From Senegalia massiliensis (GTDB taxonomy: Bacteria > Bacillota > Clostridia > Tissierellales > SIT17): a stretch of 64,000 bases of DNA. Positions within the stretch are counted from its first letter, which is position 1. Each line of letters begins with the position of its first letter. The stretch lies in contig NZ_LR130785.1 of NCBI RefSeq assembly GCF_900626135.1, forward strand, positions 498,023 through 562,022, written 5' to 3'. The translations under genes and the position numbers were made by a program. Below, in pieces: positions 37,457 through 46,488 of the stretch. The notes under the pieces were generated by a model. It searched no databases and was not told the origin of the DNA. It saw nothing but the letters and a program-made list of their open reading frames with translations.

Positions 37457-39013
37457 GTGAAAAATGTAGATTTAATATTATACAATGGAGATATATTAAC
37501 TATAGATGAAAATCTAAATACAGTTAATTGGATAGCTATAGATAAAGGGAATATAATAGATATAGGAAACCATGATGAATATAAAAAATATATAGAAACT
37601 GCAAAAGAAAAAATAGATTTAATGGGAAAAACAGTATTACCAGGATTTTATGATAGTCATGTTCATCTTGTACAAACAGGATTAAATTTATTATCTGTAG
37701 ATTTAAGTGATGTAGAAAGTATAGGAGAATTACAAGAAAGAATAAGAAAAGCTGCAGATAAAAAACCAGAATGTCAACTTATAAGGGGTATAGGTTATGA
37801 TGATTTAAGAGTAGCTGAAGGTCGCATGCCTACAAGATATGAATTAGATAAATGTGCTCCAAATCATCCTGTATGGATAAATAGAGTAGAATATCATATA
37901 AGTTCAGTCAATTCAATGGCACTAAACAGCTTAAATATACCATTTGATTTAGAGGGTATAATAAGAGATGAAAGAGGACTTCCTGATGGAAGATTAAAAG
38001 ATAAAGCTAGTGCATATATTAGGGGGCAAATACTAAATAACTTTTCAGATAGCATAAGAAAAAAAGGTGTAAATAAAGCATTAAATTTAGCAATTAGCAA
38101 AGGTGTAACTACAGTTGGAGCATTGGAAGGTGGATTTGTATTTCATAATAGAGATGCAGAATTCATAATAAATAATAAGAAAAAATTTCCTATAGACATA
38201 AATTTGTTTTATCAAACAATAGATGTAAATATGGTAAAAGAAAAGCAGCTAAATAGAATTGGTGGATGTATATTTTTAGATGGTTCATTTGGATCAAGAA
38301 ATGCAGCCTTAAAAGAAGATTATTCAGACCAAAAAAATAATAAAGGTAGACTTTTCTTTTCACAAGAAGAATTAAATGAATTTATATTAAATGCACATAA
38401 AGAAAATTTACAAATAACAGTACATGCTATAGGTGATAGAGCAATAGAGCAAATATTAAATTCATATGAATATGCAATTGCAAAGTATAAAAGGGAAAAT
38501 CATAGACATAGAATAGAACATTTTGAATTACCATCAGATGAACATATAAAAAGAGCTAAAGATTTAGGATTAGTATTATCCATGCAACCCTCTTATGAGT
38601 ATTATTGGGGAGATAAAGGCGATTTATATGATAAAAGATTAGGTGAAAGAAGAAAAAGAACAAACCCACTAAAGAAAATTATAGAATCAGGGTTAATTAT
38701 AGCAGGAGGTTCAGATAGTGATGTAACAAAAATAGATCCACTTTTAGGGATACATACAGCAGTAAATCATCCAAATAAAGAATATTCAATATCAGCTATA
38801 GAAGCTATAAAGTTATTTACTATTAATGGAGCTTATTCTGTATTTGAAGAAAATATTAAAGGGTCAATAGAAATAGGTAAATTTGCAGATTTAGTAGTAT
38901 TAGATAAAAATCCTTTAAAAGTGAAAAAAGAAAAAATAAAAGATATAAATGTAGAATTAACATTAAAACAAGGCGATATAATATTTAGAAATAAAGGTGA
39001 TATATATGGCTAA
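37457..39013 (+). CDS. Amidohydrolase, YtcJ-like (Amidohydro_3)
   Basis: A 518-residue metal-dependent hydrolase. Motifs: DSHVHL (first metal pair), EYHISSVNSMA, HAIGDRAIEQ, HRIEHFELP and GGSDSDVTKIDPLLG (catalytic Asp). GTG at 37457 with GAGGGGAA ribosome binding site is preferred to the ATG at 37421. The YtcJ group hydrolyses amides or formamides of unknown nature. It overlaps the start of the next regulator gene by eight bases, so they are one transcription unit. Confidence 0.87.
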   Translation: MKNVDLILYNGDILTIDENLNTVNWIAIDKGNIIDIGNHDEYKKYIETAKEKIDLMGKTVLPGFYDSHVHLVQTGLNLLSVDLSDVESIGELQERIRKAADKKPECQLIRGIGYDDLRVAEGRMPTRYELDKCAPNHPVWINRVEYHISSVNSMALNSLNIPFDLEGIIRDERGLPDGRLKDKASAYIRGQILNNFSDSIRKKGVNKALNLAISKGVTTVGALEGGFVFHNRDAEFIINNKKKFPIDINLFYQTIDVNMVKEKQLNRIGGCIFLDGSFGSRNAALKEDYSDQKNNKGRLFFSQEELNEFILNAHKENLQITVHAIGDRAIEQILNSYEYAIAKYKRENHRHRIEHFELPSDEHIKRAKDLGLVLSMQPSYEYYWGDKGDLYDKRLGERRKRTNPLKKIIESGLIIAGGSDSDVTKIDPLLGIHTAVNHPNKEYSISAIEAIKLFTINGAYSVFEENIKGSIEIGKFADLVVLDKNPLKVKKEKIKDINVELTLKQGDIIFRNKGDIYG

Positions 39014-40280
39014 ATTAAAAATATATTTATTAGGTAGAGTCGATATACTTTTAAATGATGAATCCATTTTACATAAATTAAGTCATAAATCAATAGGCAT
39101 ATTAAGTTATATGGCAGAACAAAGGCATAAAAAGTTTAATAGAAATAAAATAGCTGATATATTTTGGGATTCAAATGATTTTGATACAAGTAGATATAAT
39201 TTAAGATATAACATATGGCAACTTAGAAAATTATTTAAACAAAAAAATGAAAAAATTGATCCATTTATTTCTGACAAAGAAACAATAAGTTTAAATGACA
39301 ATATAGATATATATGTAGATGTAGAAGAATTCCAAAAGGGAGTAGAAAATCAAGATATAAATTCATTGGAAAAAATAAAAAAATTGTATAAAGGAGAATT
39401 TTTGGAGGGATTTTATATAAAAGATAGTCCTGAATTTAATGATTGGGTATTTTATGAAAGAGAAAAACTTCAGAGAAATTACATAAAAATTTTGACTAAA
39501 CTAAAAGATAGTTACAAAGACAGAAGAGAATATCAAAAGGCAATAAAAATATTAGAAGATAAATTATCAATTAATCCTCTAAAAGAAAGTTTGTATTTAG
39601 AACTTATAAATATATATATTCAAATAGGTGATAGAAATAAAGCACTACACCACTATAATAGATGTGTAAAAAGATTAAGAGAAGAATTAAATATTAGTCC
39701 AGCAATTGAAATAAAAAATGCATATAAAAACATAATGAATAGAAATAATAAAACAGATATAAAAGAAATACCAAAGCCTAATCTAATAAATACTAAAAAT
39801 AAATACTCTAATTTATATATAATAAAAGAACATGATAAAGAAAAATTTATAGAAAATTCAATATTCCTTAAATCTTATCCATTAGGGGATATAGAATATT
39901 ATGTATTATCAGAATTAATAGATAAAATAATAAAAAAATATGATGAAATTTTGTTAAAAGTAGATGATAGTTATTTATATAATGTTTGTTTTGTTAATTC
40001 TAAGGTACAGAGATATATAAGGGATAAAAACGTTTTATTAAATATGGCTACAAAAATAAATATTTTTAAATCATTAGAAAAGATAATAGAACAAGTATCT
40101 CTAGAAGAAGATGTAACAATAGTGGTAGATAAGTTTAAATTTATAGATGATATTTCTTTAGAATTTATAGAATTTATATTATATAGAGAAAATATAAAAA
40201 ACATAAAAATAATAATTATTTCGGAAGAATATAATGAAAAAGTTGAGAAATTGAAAAATATAAAAGGAGGTAAAAAATGA
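39006..40280 (+). CDS. SARP/BTAD-type transcriptional regulator
   Basis: A 424-residue regulator: N-terminal winged helix of the DnrI/OmpR kind (~1-95; LSHKSIGILSYMA, ADIFWD, ARYNLRYNIWQLRK-like pattern), bacterial transcriptional activation domain (BTAD, ~96-240; FLEGFY, DWVFYEREKLQRNYIK, ALHHYNRCVKRLREELNISPA), then ~180 residues with no motif I recognise. ATG 39006 with AAAGGTG six bases upstream. The C-terminal part might be a sensory domain. It overlaps the following ECF gene by four bases (ATGA) and the preceding amidohydrolase gene, so it probably regulates these neighbours. Confidence 0.82.
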   Translation: MAKLKIYLLGRVDILLNDESILHKLSHKSIGILSYMAEQRHKKFNRNKIADIFWDSNDFDTSRYNLRYNIWQLRKLFKQKNEKIDPFISDKETISLNDNIDIYVDVEEFQKGVENQDINSLEKIKKLYKGEFLEGFYIKDSPEFNDWVFYEREKLQRNYIKILTKLKDSYKDRREYQKAIKILEDKLSINPLKESLYLELINIYIQIGDRNKALHHYNRCVKRLREELNISPAIEIKNAYKNIMNRNNKTDIKEIPKPNLINTKNKYSNLYIIKEHDKEKFIENSIFLKSYPLGDIEYYVLSELIDKIIKKYDEILLKVDDSYLYNVCFVNSKVQRYIRDKNVLLNMATKINIFKSLEKIIEQVSLEEDVTIVVDKFKFIDDISLEFIEFILYRENIKNIKIIIISEEYNEKVEKLKNIKGGKK

Positions 40281-40780
40281 ATACTAAAAATTTAGTTAGA
40301 ACATCTTTATTGTTAGCGCTTGCATTAGTATTTCAAATAGGATTTAGAGAATTTGCACAGCCTTTAGTAGGACCACTTGTGAATATGACTCTTATACTAT
40401 CAGTACTTATGATAGGGCCTACATCAGGGGTGATAATTGGATCACTTACACCAATAATAGCATTTATAATGGGAATTATAGGTCTTGCTCCTCTTATTCC
40501 AATAATAGTTATAGGAAATATATTATTTGTGTTATCATTTTATATAATAAATAAAATGAATATAAAATTTACTAATTGGATTTCAGTAATAATAGCTGCA
40601 TTAATAAAGTTTAGTACTTTAGCTTTAGCAGTTAGAATGATATTACCTCTATTTATACCTAAAGTACCACCAGCTATAATAGCTACATTTACATTTCCAC
40701 AACTTTATACAGCAATAATAGGAGGAATACTAGCAATAATAATTTATCCTCGTGGTTTCAAAAAAACTCAAAAGATTTAA
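40277..40780 (+). CDS. ECF transporter S component (substrate-binding membrane subunit)
   Basis: A 167-residue protein with about six spans. Features fit S components: N-terminal RTSLLLALALVFQIG (the AxxxA helix contacting the T subunit), GPLVNMTLILSVLMIGPTSGVIIGSLTPIIAF. The energising subunits EcfA, EcfA' and EcfT are not in the window and would be shared. Ligand unknown; vitamins or amino-acid derivatives are typical. Encoded with a BTAD regulator and an amidohydrolase. Confidence 0.8.
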   Translation: MNTKNLVRTSLLLALALVFQIGFREFAQPLVGPLVNMTLILSVLMIGPTSGVIIGSLTPIIAFIMGIIGLAPLIPIIVIGNILFVLSFYIINKMNIKFTNWISVIIAALIKFSTLALAVRMILPLFIPKVPPAIIATFTFPQLYTAIIGGILAIIIYPRGFKKTQKI

Positions 40781-40792
40781 GAAGGTGAATCT

Positions 40793-42424
40793 ATGAAAAA
40801 GGACGAAAAAGCAATAAAAAAAGCATGGACTGAGTTTTTTATAAATGATAAAGATGATATATCAGGTGTGAGAGATATAATAAAAAAATCATGGATTAGA
40901 ACCAAAAATTATGGAGTAGATGTAACCAATGAAAAAGTAGAAGATGAGTTTCAAAAAAAACAAGAACAAGCTATAAAAAAGATGGCTTCTTTCATAGATA
41001 TAGTACGTCCTTTTATGATACAACTATTTAATATAATAAAAGAAACAGGATTTATGATTACTCTTATAGATAAAAATGGATTTATATTAGACACATATAT
41101 ATCAGCTAATATACCTGAGACATCTAATAATTCCACAGCTAATTTAAGCGAAGAATATATAGGAACAAATGCCATGGGAACCTCTATATATTTAGACAAG
41201 CCAATAGAAACATGGGGTTATGAAAATAGCTACAAAGGGTTTCATGAATTTACAACATCAGCTGCTCCAATACATGATATAGATAATAAATTAATAGGAA
41301 GTATAGGAATAACAGGATATAGAGATACATTTTCTACACATACATTAGGTATGGTAGTAGCAGTAGCATATGCTATAGAAAATGAACTAAGACTTACAGA
41401 AATAAAAAAAGATAAATATCTTACTAAAAGCTATAATTTTAGAAAAGATAAAGATAAAGATAAAAAAGAACTATATGATTTTTCTGATATAATAGGTAAT
41501 TCTCATGAGTTAAATGGTGCGAAAAATCAAGCTAAAATAGCATCTAAGAATAATTCAAATATATTAATATTAGGAGAAAGTGGTACAGGTAAGGAGTTAT
41601 TTGCCCAATCAATTCATAAAAATAGCATAAGATGTAATAAGCCTTTCATTGCAGTAAATTGTGGGGCACTACCTTTAACACTTGCAGAAAGTGAATTATT
41701 TGGATATTCTCCAGGTTCATTTACAGGTGCTAAAAAAGAAGGTCAAATGGGAAAGTTTGAAATGGCAGATGGGGGAACTATATTTTTAGATGAAATAGGA
41801 GAAATGCCTTTATCTATTCAAGCATCACTTCTTAGAGTAATTCAAGATAGAGAAGTAATAAGAATTGGAGCAAATAAAAGCAAAAAAATAGATGTAAGAA
41901 TAATAGCAGCAACAAATAGAAATCTTTTTGAAGAAGTAGAAAAAGGTAATTTTAGAATGGATTTATTTTATAGAATAAATGTATTTACAATAAATATTCC
42001 GCCACTTAGAAAGAGAATAGAAGATATTAAACCTCTCATTCAGTATTTTATAGAAAAATATAATAATGTATTTAATAGCAATATAAATAATATTTCAAAA
42101 ACAGTTGAAAATATATTTATGACATATAGATGGCCTGGTAATGTACGAGAAATTGAAAATATAATAGAGAGAGCAGTTCAAATAGCATCAGATAATGTGA
42201 TAGATATAAAAGATTTACCTGTTAATTTACAATTAAATAATCAAAATAATAGTGATTTAAAATCTAATATATTAAAAAATAAGGAATATAATACTATAAT
42301 AGATTTTTTAAGTGAAACTAAAGGTAATGTGAAAGCTACAGCTGAGAATCTTGGAATAGGAAGAGCAACACTTTATAGAAAGCTATCTAAATATAATATA
42401 GATATTGAACAATATAGATATTAA
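40793..42424 (+). CDS. Sigma-54-dependent enhancer-binding activator (GAF-AAA+-HTH_8)
   Basis: A 543-residue activator: N-terminal regulatory part with GAF-like sensor domain (~60-195), AAA+ domain (~230-450) with Walker A GESGTGKE, the sigma-54-contact loop as GSFTGA (usual GAFTGA), Walker B TIFLDEIGEM and WPGNVREIENI, and a Fis-like helix-turn-helix at the C terminus (ETKGNVKATAENLGIGRATLYRKL). It resembles AcoR/PrdR-type regulators of fermentation. A perfect sigma-54 promoter with an upstream palindrome lies immediately behind it, before three oxidoreductase genes; these are its most likely target. Confidence 0.95.
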   Translation: MKKDEKAIKKAWTEFFINDKDDISGVRDIIKKSWIRTKNYGVDVTNEKVEDEFQKKQEQAIKKMASFIDIVRPFMIQLFNIIKETGFMITLIDKNGFILDTYISANIPETSNNSTANLSEEYIGTNAMGTSIYLDKPIETWGYENSYKGFHEFTTSAAPIHDIDNKLIGSIGITGYRDTFSTHTLGMVVAVAYAIENELRLTEIKKDKYLTKSYNFRKDKDKDKKELYDFSDIIGNSHELNGAKNQAKIASKNNSNILILGESGTGKELFAQSIHKNSIRCNKPFIAVNCGALPLTLAESELFGYSPGSFTGAKKEGQMGKFEMADGGTIFLDEIGEMPLSIQASLLRVIQDREVIRIGANKSKKIDVRIIAATNRNLFEEVEKGNFRMDLFYRINVFTINIPPLRKRIEDIKPLIQYFIEKYNNVFNSNINNISKTVENIFMTYRWPGNVREIENIIERAVQIASDNVIDIKDLPVNLQLNNQNNSDLKSNILKNKEYNTIIDFLSETKGNVKATAENLGIGRATLYRKLSKYNIDIEQYRY

Positions 42425-42426
42425 AT

Positions 42427-42454
42427 TGATGCATGTATAACAATACATGTATCA
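42427..42454 (+). promoter_or_regulatory. Upstream activating sequence for the sigma-54 promoter
   Basis: Near-perfect 28-base palindrome TGATGCATGTAT-AACA-ATACATGTATCA (11 of 12 positions per arm), 63 bases before the -24 element and just after the activator gene. Position and symmetry fit an enhancer for the dimeric HTH_8 activator. Confidence 0.8.
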
Positions 42455-42517
42455 TAGTGAAACATAAATTAGATATAAAAATAACAAATGATCGTTAAAA
42501 ATAAGACTTTTCAAATT

Positions 42518-42532
42518 TGGCACCCTTCTTGC
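42518..42532 (+). promoter_or_regulatory. Sigma-54 -24/-12 promoter of the oxidoreductase operon
   Basis: TGGCACCCTTCTTGC matches the consensus TGGCAC-N5-TTGC perfectly. It is 40 bases before the first oxidoreductase gene, the same distance as the sigma-54 promoter at 3137 from atoE. Confidence 0.95.
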
Positions 42533-42571
42533 TTGTTATATAAGTAACAACAAAAGTAAGGGGGTAATTAT

Positions 42572-44506
42572 TTGAAAAGTCTTTTTAGTACATTAAAAAT
42601 AGGAAACATGGAACTTAAAAATAGAATAGCTATGGCTCCTATGTCACTTGGTTATGAATCTGAAGATGGTTTAATAAATGAAAAAATGAGTGATTATTGG
42701 GAAGAAAGGGCAAAAGGTGGTACAGCCCTTATAATAGTAGATGCAGTGACAGTAGATAGGTCAGCACCTTATTTAGGAAATACAACAGGTTTATTTGATG
42801 ATAGTCAAATACCATCATTTAAGAAATTTACAGATAAAATTCATGCTCATGGGGCAAGGGTAATACCACAAATAACACATCCAGGACCAGAATCAATATC
42901 TGCATTTTTTGGTGTAACACCAGTAGCACCTTCTGTATATCCTAATGCTTTAGGTAATATGACAAGAGAACTTACTATAGATGAAATAAAGTCAATAGAA
43001 GAAAAATATGGGCAAGCTGCTTTAAGGGCAAAAAAAGCAGGTTGTGATGGAATAGAATTACATTGTGCCCATGCATATATGTTAGCAGGTGCATTTTTAT
43101 CTCCTCTTAGAAATAAAAGAACAGATATTTATGGAGGAAGCTTAGATAATAGAGCAAGATTTGTATTTGAAGTAATAGATAGCATAAAAGAAAAAGCAGG
43201 TGAGGATTTCCCTATAATTCTTAGAATGTCAGGAGACGAAAAAATACCTGGAGGAAATACTTTAGACGATATGTTATATCTTGTGCCAAAGTTTATAGAA
43301 AGAGGAATATCAGCATTTGAAGTATCAGGTGGAACACAATATGAAAAACCATGGAATATAATTCCTTGTCATGGAACAGAAGAATTTATAAATTTAAAGG
43401 AAGCTAAAAAAATAAAAGAAATTTCATCTATACCAGTAATTACAGTAGGAAAAATAAATGATCCAAATTTAGCTGATAACATGATAGAAAAAGGCTATAT
43501 AGATGGAGTAGTAATTGGTAGAGCGTTATTAGCCGATTCTGAGTTTGCAAACAAAGCAAAGACAGGAAGAATAGAAGATGTAGCACCATGTGTAGGTTGT
43601 GGATTAGGATGTATAGGAGAACAATCTAAAAGAAAACCAGGAACTTGTGTTATAAATCCAGCACTTGGTAGAGAAAAAGAATTAGAAATAAAAAGTACAA
43701 ATAAATTTAAAAGAGTACTTGTAATAGGTGGAGGAGTAGCAGGGCTTGAAGCAGCTAGAGTAGCAGCACTTAGAGGACATGATGTAACATTAATTGAAAA
43801 AGAAAATAAATTAGGTGGACAAATAAATATAGCAGTTATGCCACCATTTAAACAATCTTTATCTAAATGGGTTATATATTTAACAAAACAAATAGAAAAA
43901 TTAGGTGTAAAAGTAATATTAGGTAGTGAGGCAACAGAAGAATTTGTAGAACAATTAAATCCTTATACAATAATGATAGCAACAGGTGCAGAGGCAAGTA
44001 TTCCACCAATTAAAGGTGTGGAAAACGAGAAAGTTACTACATCTCATAAAATATTATCTGGAGAAAAATATATACCTAGAGGAAATGTATTAGTAATAGG
44101 TGGAGGAATGGTAGGTTGTGAAACAGCAGAAATGTTAAAACATAATGCTCGTGGAAAGATGAATGTAACAATAGTAGAAGCATTAGAAGATATTGCATTA
44201 GATGACGTACCAAACAATAAAATACCTATGACAAAAAGACTTATTGCAAATGGAGCGAATATTTATACTGAGACAAAAGTAGATAGTATAAAGGAAAACA
44301 GTATAGTAGTAGAAAGAAATGGTAAAAAAGAAGAATTAATAGGATTTACAGATATAGTACTTGCATGTGGTGCAAAATCAGTAAATCAAATCAGTGAAAC
44401 ATTAAAGGGCAGTGCAGAAGAAATACATGTAATAGGAGATGCTAAAGACCCAAGAAGAGCATTAGAAGCAATAAGAGAAGGTTCAGAAATAGCAAGAATA
44501 ATATAA
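42572..44506 (+). CDS. OYE-type FMN/4Fe-4S/FAD oxidoreductase 1 (enoate reductase-like)
   Basis: A 644-residue enzyme of the 2-enoate reductase/2,4-dienoyl-CoA reductase/trimethylamine dehydrogenase family. Domains: FMN TIM barrel (1-330) with substrate-anchoring pair His164/His167 in LHCAH and the RTDIYGGSLDNRARF motif; 4Fe-4S site Cys340, 343, 347, 359; FAD/NAD(P)H domains (~370-644) with GGGVAGLEAAR and GGGMVGCETAE. Electrons pass from NADH via FAD and FeS to FMN and then to an activated double bond or related acceptor. TTG start with AAGGGGGT. First gene behind the sigma-54 promoter. Substrate unknown. Confidence 0.92.
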   Translation: MKSLFSTLKIGNMELKNRIAMAPMSLGYESEDGLINEKMSDYWEERAKGGTALIIVDAVTVDRSAPYLGNTTGLFDDSQIPSFKKFTDKIHAHGARVIPQITHPGPESISAFFGVTPVAPSVYPNALGNMTRELTIDEIKSIEEKYGQAALRAKKAGCDGIELHCAHAYMLAGAFLSPLRNKRTDIYGGSLDNRARFVFEVIDSIKEKAGEDFPIILRMSGDEKIPGGNTLDDMLYLVPKFIERGISAFEVSGGTQYEKPWNIIPCHGTEEFINLKEAKKIKEISSIPVITVGKINDPNLADNMIEKGYIDGVVIGRALLADSEFANKAKTGRIEDVAPCVGCGLGCIGEQSKRKPGTCVINPALGREKELEIKSTNKFKRVLVIGGGVAGLEAARVAALRGHDVTLIEKENKLGGQINIAVMPPFKQSLSKWVIYLTKQIEKLGVKVILGSEATEEFVEQLNPYTIMIATGAEASIPPIKGVENEKVTTSHKILSGEKYIPRGNVLVIGGGMVGCETAEMLKHNARGKMNVTIVEALEDIALDDVPNNKIPMTKRLIANGANIYTETKVDSIKENSIVVERNGKKEELIGFTDIVLACGAKSVNQISETLKGSAEEIHVIGDAKDPRRALEAIREGSEIARII

Positions 44507-44525
44507 AATAAGGAGAGATGAAAAA

Positions 44526-46463
44526 ATGAAATTTGAAAAATTATTTACACCTATAAAAATAAGAGAAATGGAAATGAGAAATAGAGTGGTATTTCCAGCA
44601 ATGGGAACAAAAATGCCTTCAGAAGATAAATTTGTAACAGAAAAATTAATAAACTATCATGTAGCAAGAGCAGAAGGTGGAAATGGACTTAATATGGTAG
44701 AAGTAACATCAGTTCATGCTCCTTCAGCACCTACTTATTTTTTATCAATAGCAGATGATAAGTATATACCTGAATTTAAAAAATTAACAGATGCCATAAG
44801 AAATGTAGGAGGAAAATCAGCTATTCAATTATGGCAAGGAGGTACAGCAGTAGCAAGTGATAGAGAAGCTATGATAATAGTACCAAGTGAAATGAATATG
44901 CCAGGAACAGATATAATGTTGCCAGCAGCAAAGACAGAAACAATTTGGGAAATAATAGATGCTTATGGTAAAGCAGCAAAAAGAGCAGAAGAAGCTGGAT
45001 TTGATGCAATAGAACTTCATGCAGGACATAGTTATTCACTTCATACATTCTTATCTCCAGCATTTAATAAAAGAGAAGATGAATTTGGTGGCTCATTTGA
45101 AAATAGAGCAAGATATTTACTTGAAACAATAAAATCAATAAGAAAAAATATATCAGCAGATATGCCATTATTTATGAGAATACATGCCCATGATGATTAT
45201 CTTGAAAATGGACTTACAATAGATGACATTATAAAAGTATGTAAGTTAGCAGGAGAAGAAGGTGTAGATGTATTAGATGTTTCCCGTGGAAATATGTTCT
45301 CAGCTGCAATAAAATATGAAGTACCACCAGTAGATGTGGAAAGAGGATTTAATGTTGATAATGCAGCGAAAATAAGAAAAGAAACAGGAATGATTACAGT
45401 AGCAGTAGGAAGAATAAATAGTCCAGACCAAGCAGAAAAAATATTAGAAGATGATCGAGCAGATATGGTTGTAATGGGTAGAGCACAACTTGCAGATGCA
45501 GAATTTTGTAATAAAGCAAAAGCAGGAGACGAAGATTCTATAGTATATTGTGTAGGCTGTAATCAAGGATGTTTTGATGGATTTACAGATCCAACTATGC
45601 CACATATAACATGCCTTAGAAATCCAGCACTTGGACTTGAAAAGGAAATGGAACTCCAAAAGACAGAGAATCCTAAAAAAGTATTTATTGCAGGTGGAGG
45701 AATAGCTGGAATGGAAGCTGCAATAACACTTAAAAGAAGAGGACATGAGCCAGTATTATTTGAAAAAGAAAATTCACTAGGAGGACAATTTGCTCTAGCA
45801 GGTATGGCGCCAAGAAAAGGTGAAATGAAAGATGCAATGGATAAAATGGCAGATATGACAAAAAGAGAAGGTGTAGAAATTAGACTACAAACACCACTTG
45901 CAAAACAAATAATACAATCAGAAAATCCAGATGAAATCATAATAGCAGTAGGAGCAAAAACCATAGAATTGGGAATAGAAGGAAAAGATTTTGACCATGT
46001 ATATAACTCTCATGAAGTTCTTGCAGGAAGTGTAAAGCCGGAAGGTGAAGTAGTAGTAATAGGTGGAGGGCTTGTAGGACTTGAAGTAGCAGAATATTTA
46101 GCAGAAAGAGGAAATAAAGCATCAGTAGTTGAAATGATGGATGAAGTAGGAAAAGATTTAGGACAACTTAGAAAAATATCTGTTATGGAAAGCATGTATA
46201 AAAACGGAATCAAAAGCTATACAAATTCTAAATGTTTAGCAATAAAGGAAAATAGCATAGTAATAAAAGAAGAAGAAAAAACTGAAGAAATAAAAGCAGA
46301 TGCAGTAGTAATAGCAATAGGTGCAAAATCAAGACAAGCAAATGATATAAAAGAATATTGCGATGAAAATAATATTTCATACCATGTAGTAGGCGATGCA
46401 TTTAAAGCAAGACGTGCATTAAATGCTACAGCAGAAGCAGCAAAAATAGCAAGAGAAATATAA
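44526..46463 (+). CDS. OYE-type FMN/4Fe-4S/FAD oxidoreductase 2
   Basis: A 645-residue paralogue of the preceding enzyme, 19 bases downstream. His165/His168 pair in LHAGHSYSLHTFLSP, KREDEFGGSFENRAR motif, 4Fe-4S cysteines 342, 345, 349, 363, then FAD/NAD domains with GGGIAGMEAA and GGGLVGLEVAE. The barrel differs enough from paralogue 1 to suggest a different substrate. AAGGAGAG ribosome binding site. Confidence 0.92.
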   Translation: MKFEKLFTPIKIREMEMRNRVVFPAMGTKMPSEDKFVTEKLINYHVARAEGGNGLNMVEVTSVHAPSAPTYFLSIADDKYIPEFKKLTDAIRNVGGKSAIQLWQGGTAVASDREAMIIVPSEMNMPGTDIMLPAAKTETIWEIIDAYGKAAKRAEEAGFDAIELHAGHSYSLHTFLSPAFNKREDEFGGSFENRARYLLETIKSIRKNISADMPLFMRIHAHDDYLENGLTIDDIIKVCKLAGEEGVDVLDVSRGNMFSAAIKYEVPPVDVERGFNVDNAAKIRKETGMITVAVGRINSPDQAEKILEDDRADMVVMGRAQLADAEFCNKAKAGDEDSIVYCVGCNQGCFDGFTDPTMPHITCLRNPALGLEKEMELQKTENPKKVFIAGGGIAGMEAAITLKRRGHEPVLFEKENSLGGQFALAGMAPRKGEMKDAMDKMADMTKREGVEIRLQTPLAKQIIQSENPDEIIIAVGAKTIELGIEGKDFDHVYNSHEVLAGSVKPEGEVVVIGGGLVGLEVAEYLAERGNKASVVEMMDEVGKDLGQLRKISVMESMYKNGIKSYTNSKCLAIKENSIVIKEEEKTEEIKADAVVIAIGAKSRQANDIKEYCDENNISYHVVGDAFKARRALNATAEAAKIAREI

Positions 46464-46488
46464 TAACTTTTTCATAAGGAGTGTAAAT

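Noticed and set aside
45437-46213. Several minus-strand open frames in the second oxidoreductase gene
   Set aside because: All are antisense shadows of a gene with full family motifs.
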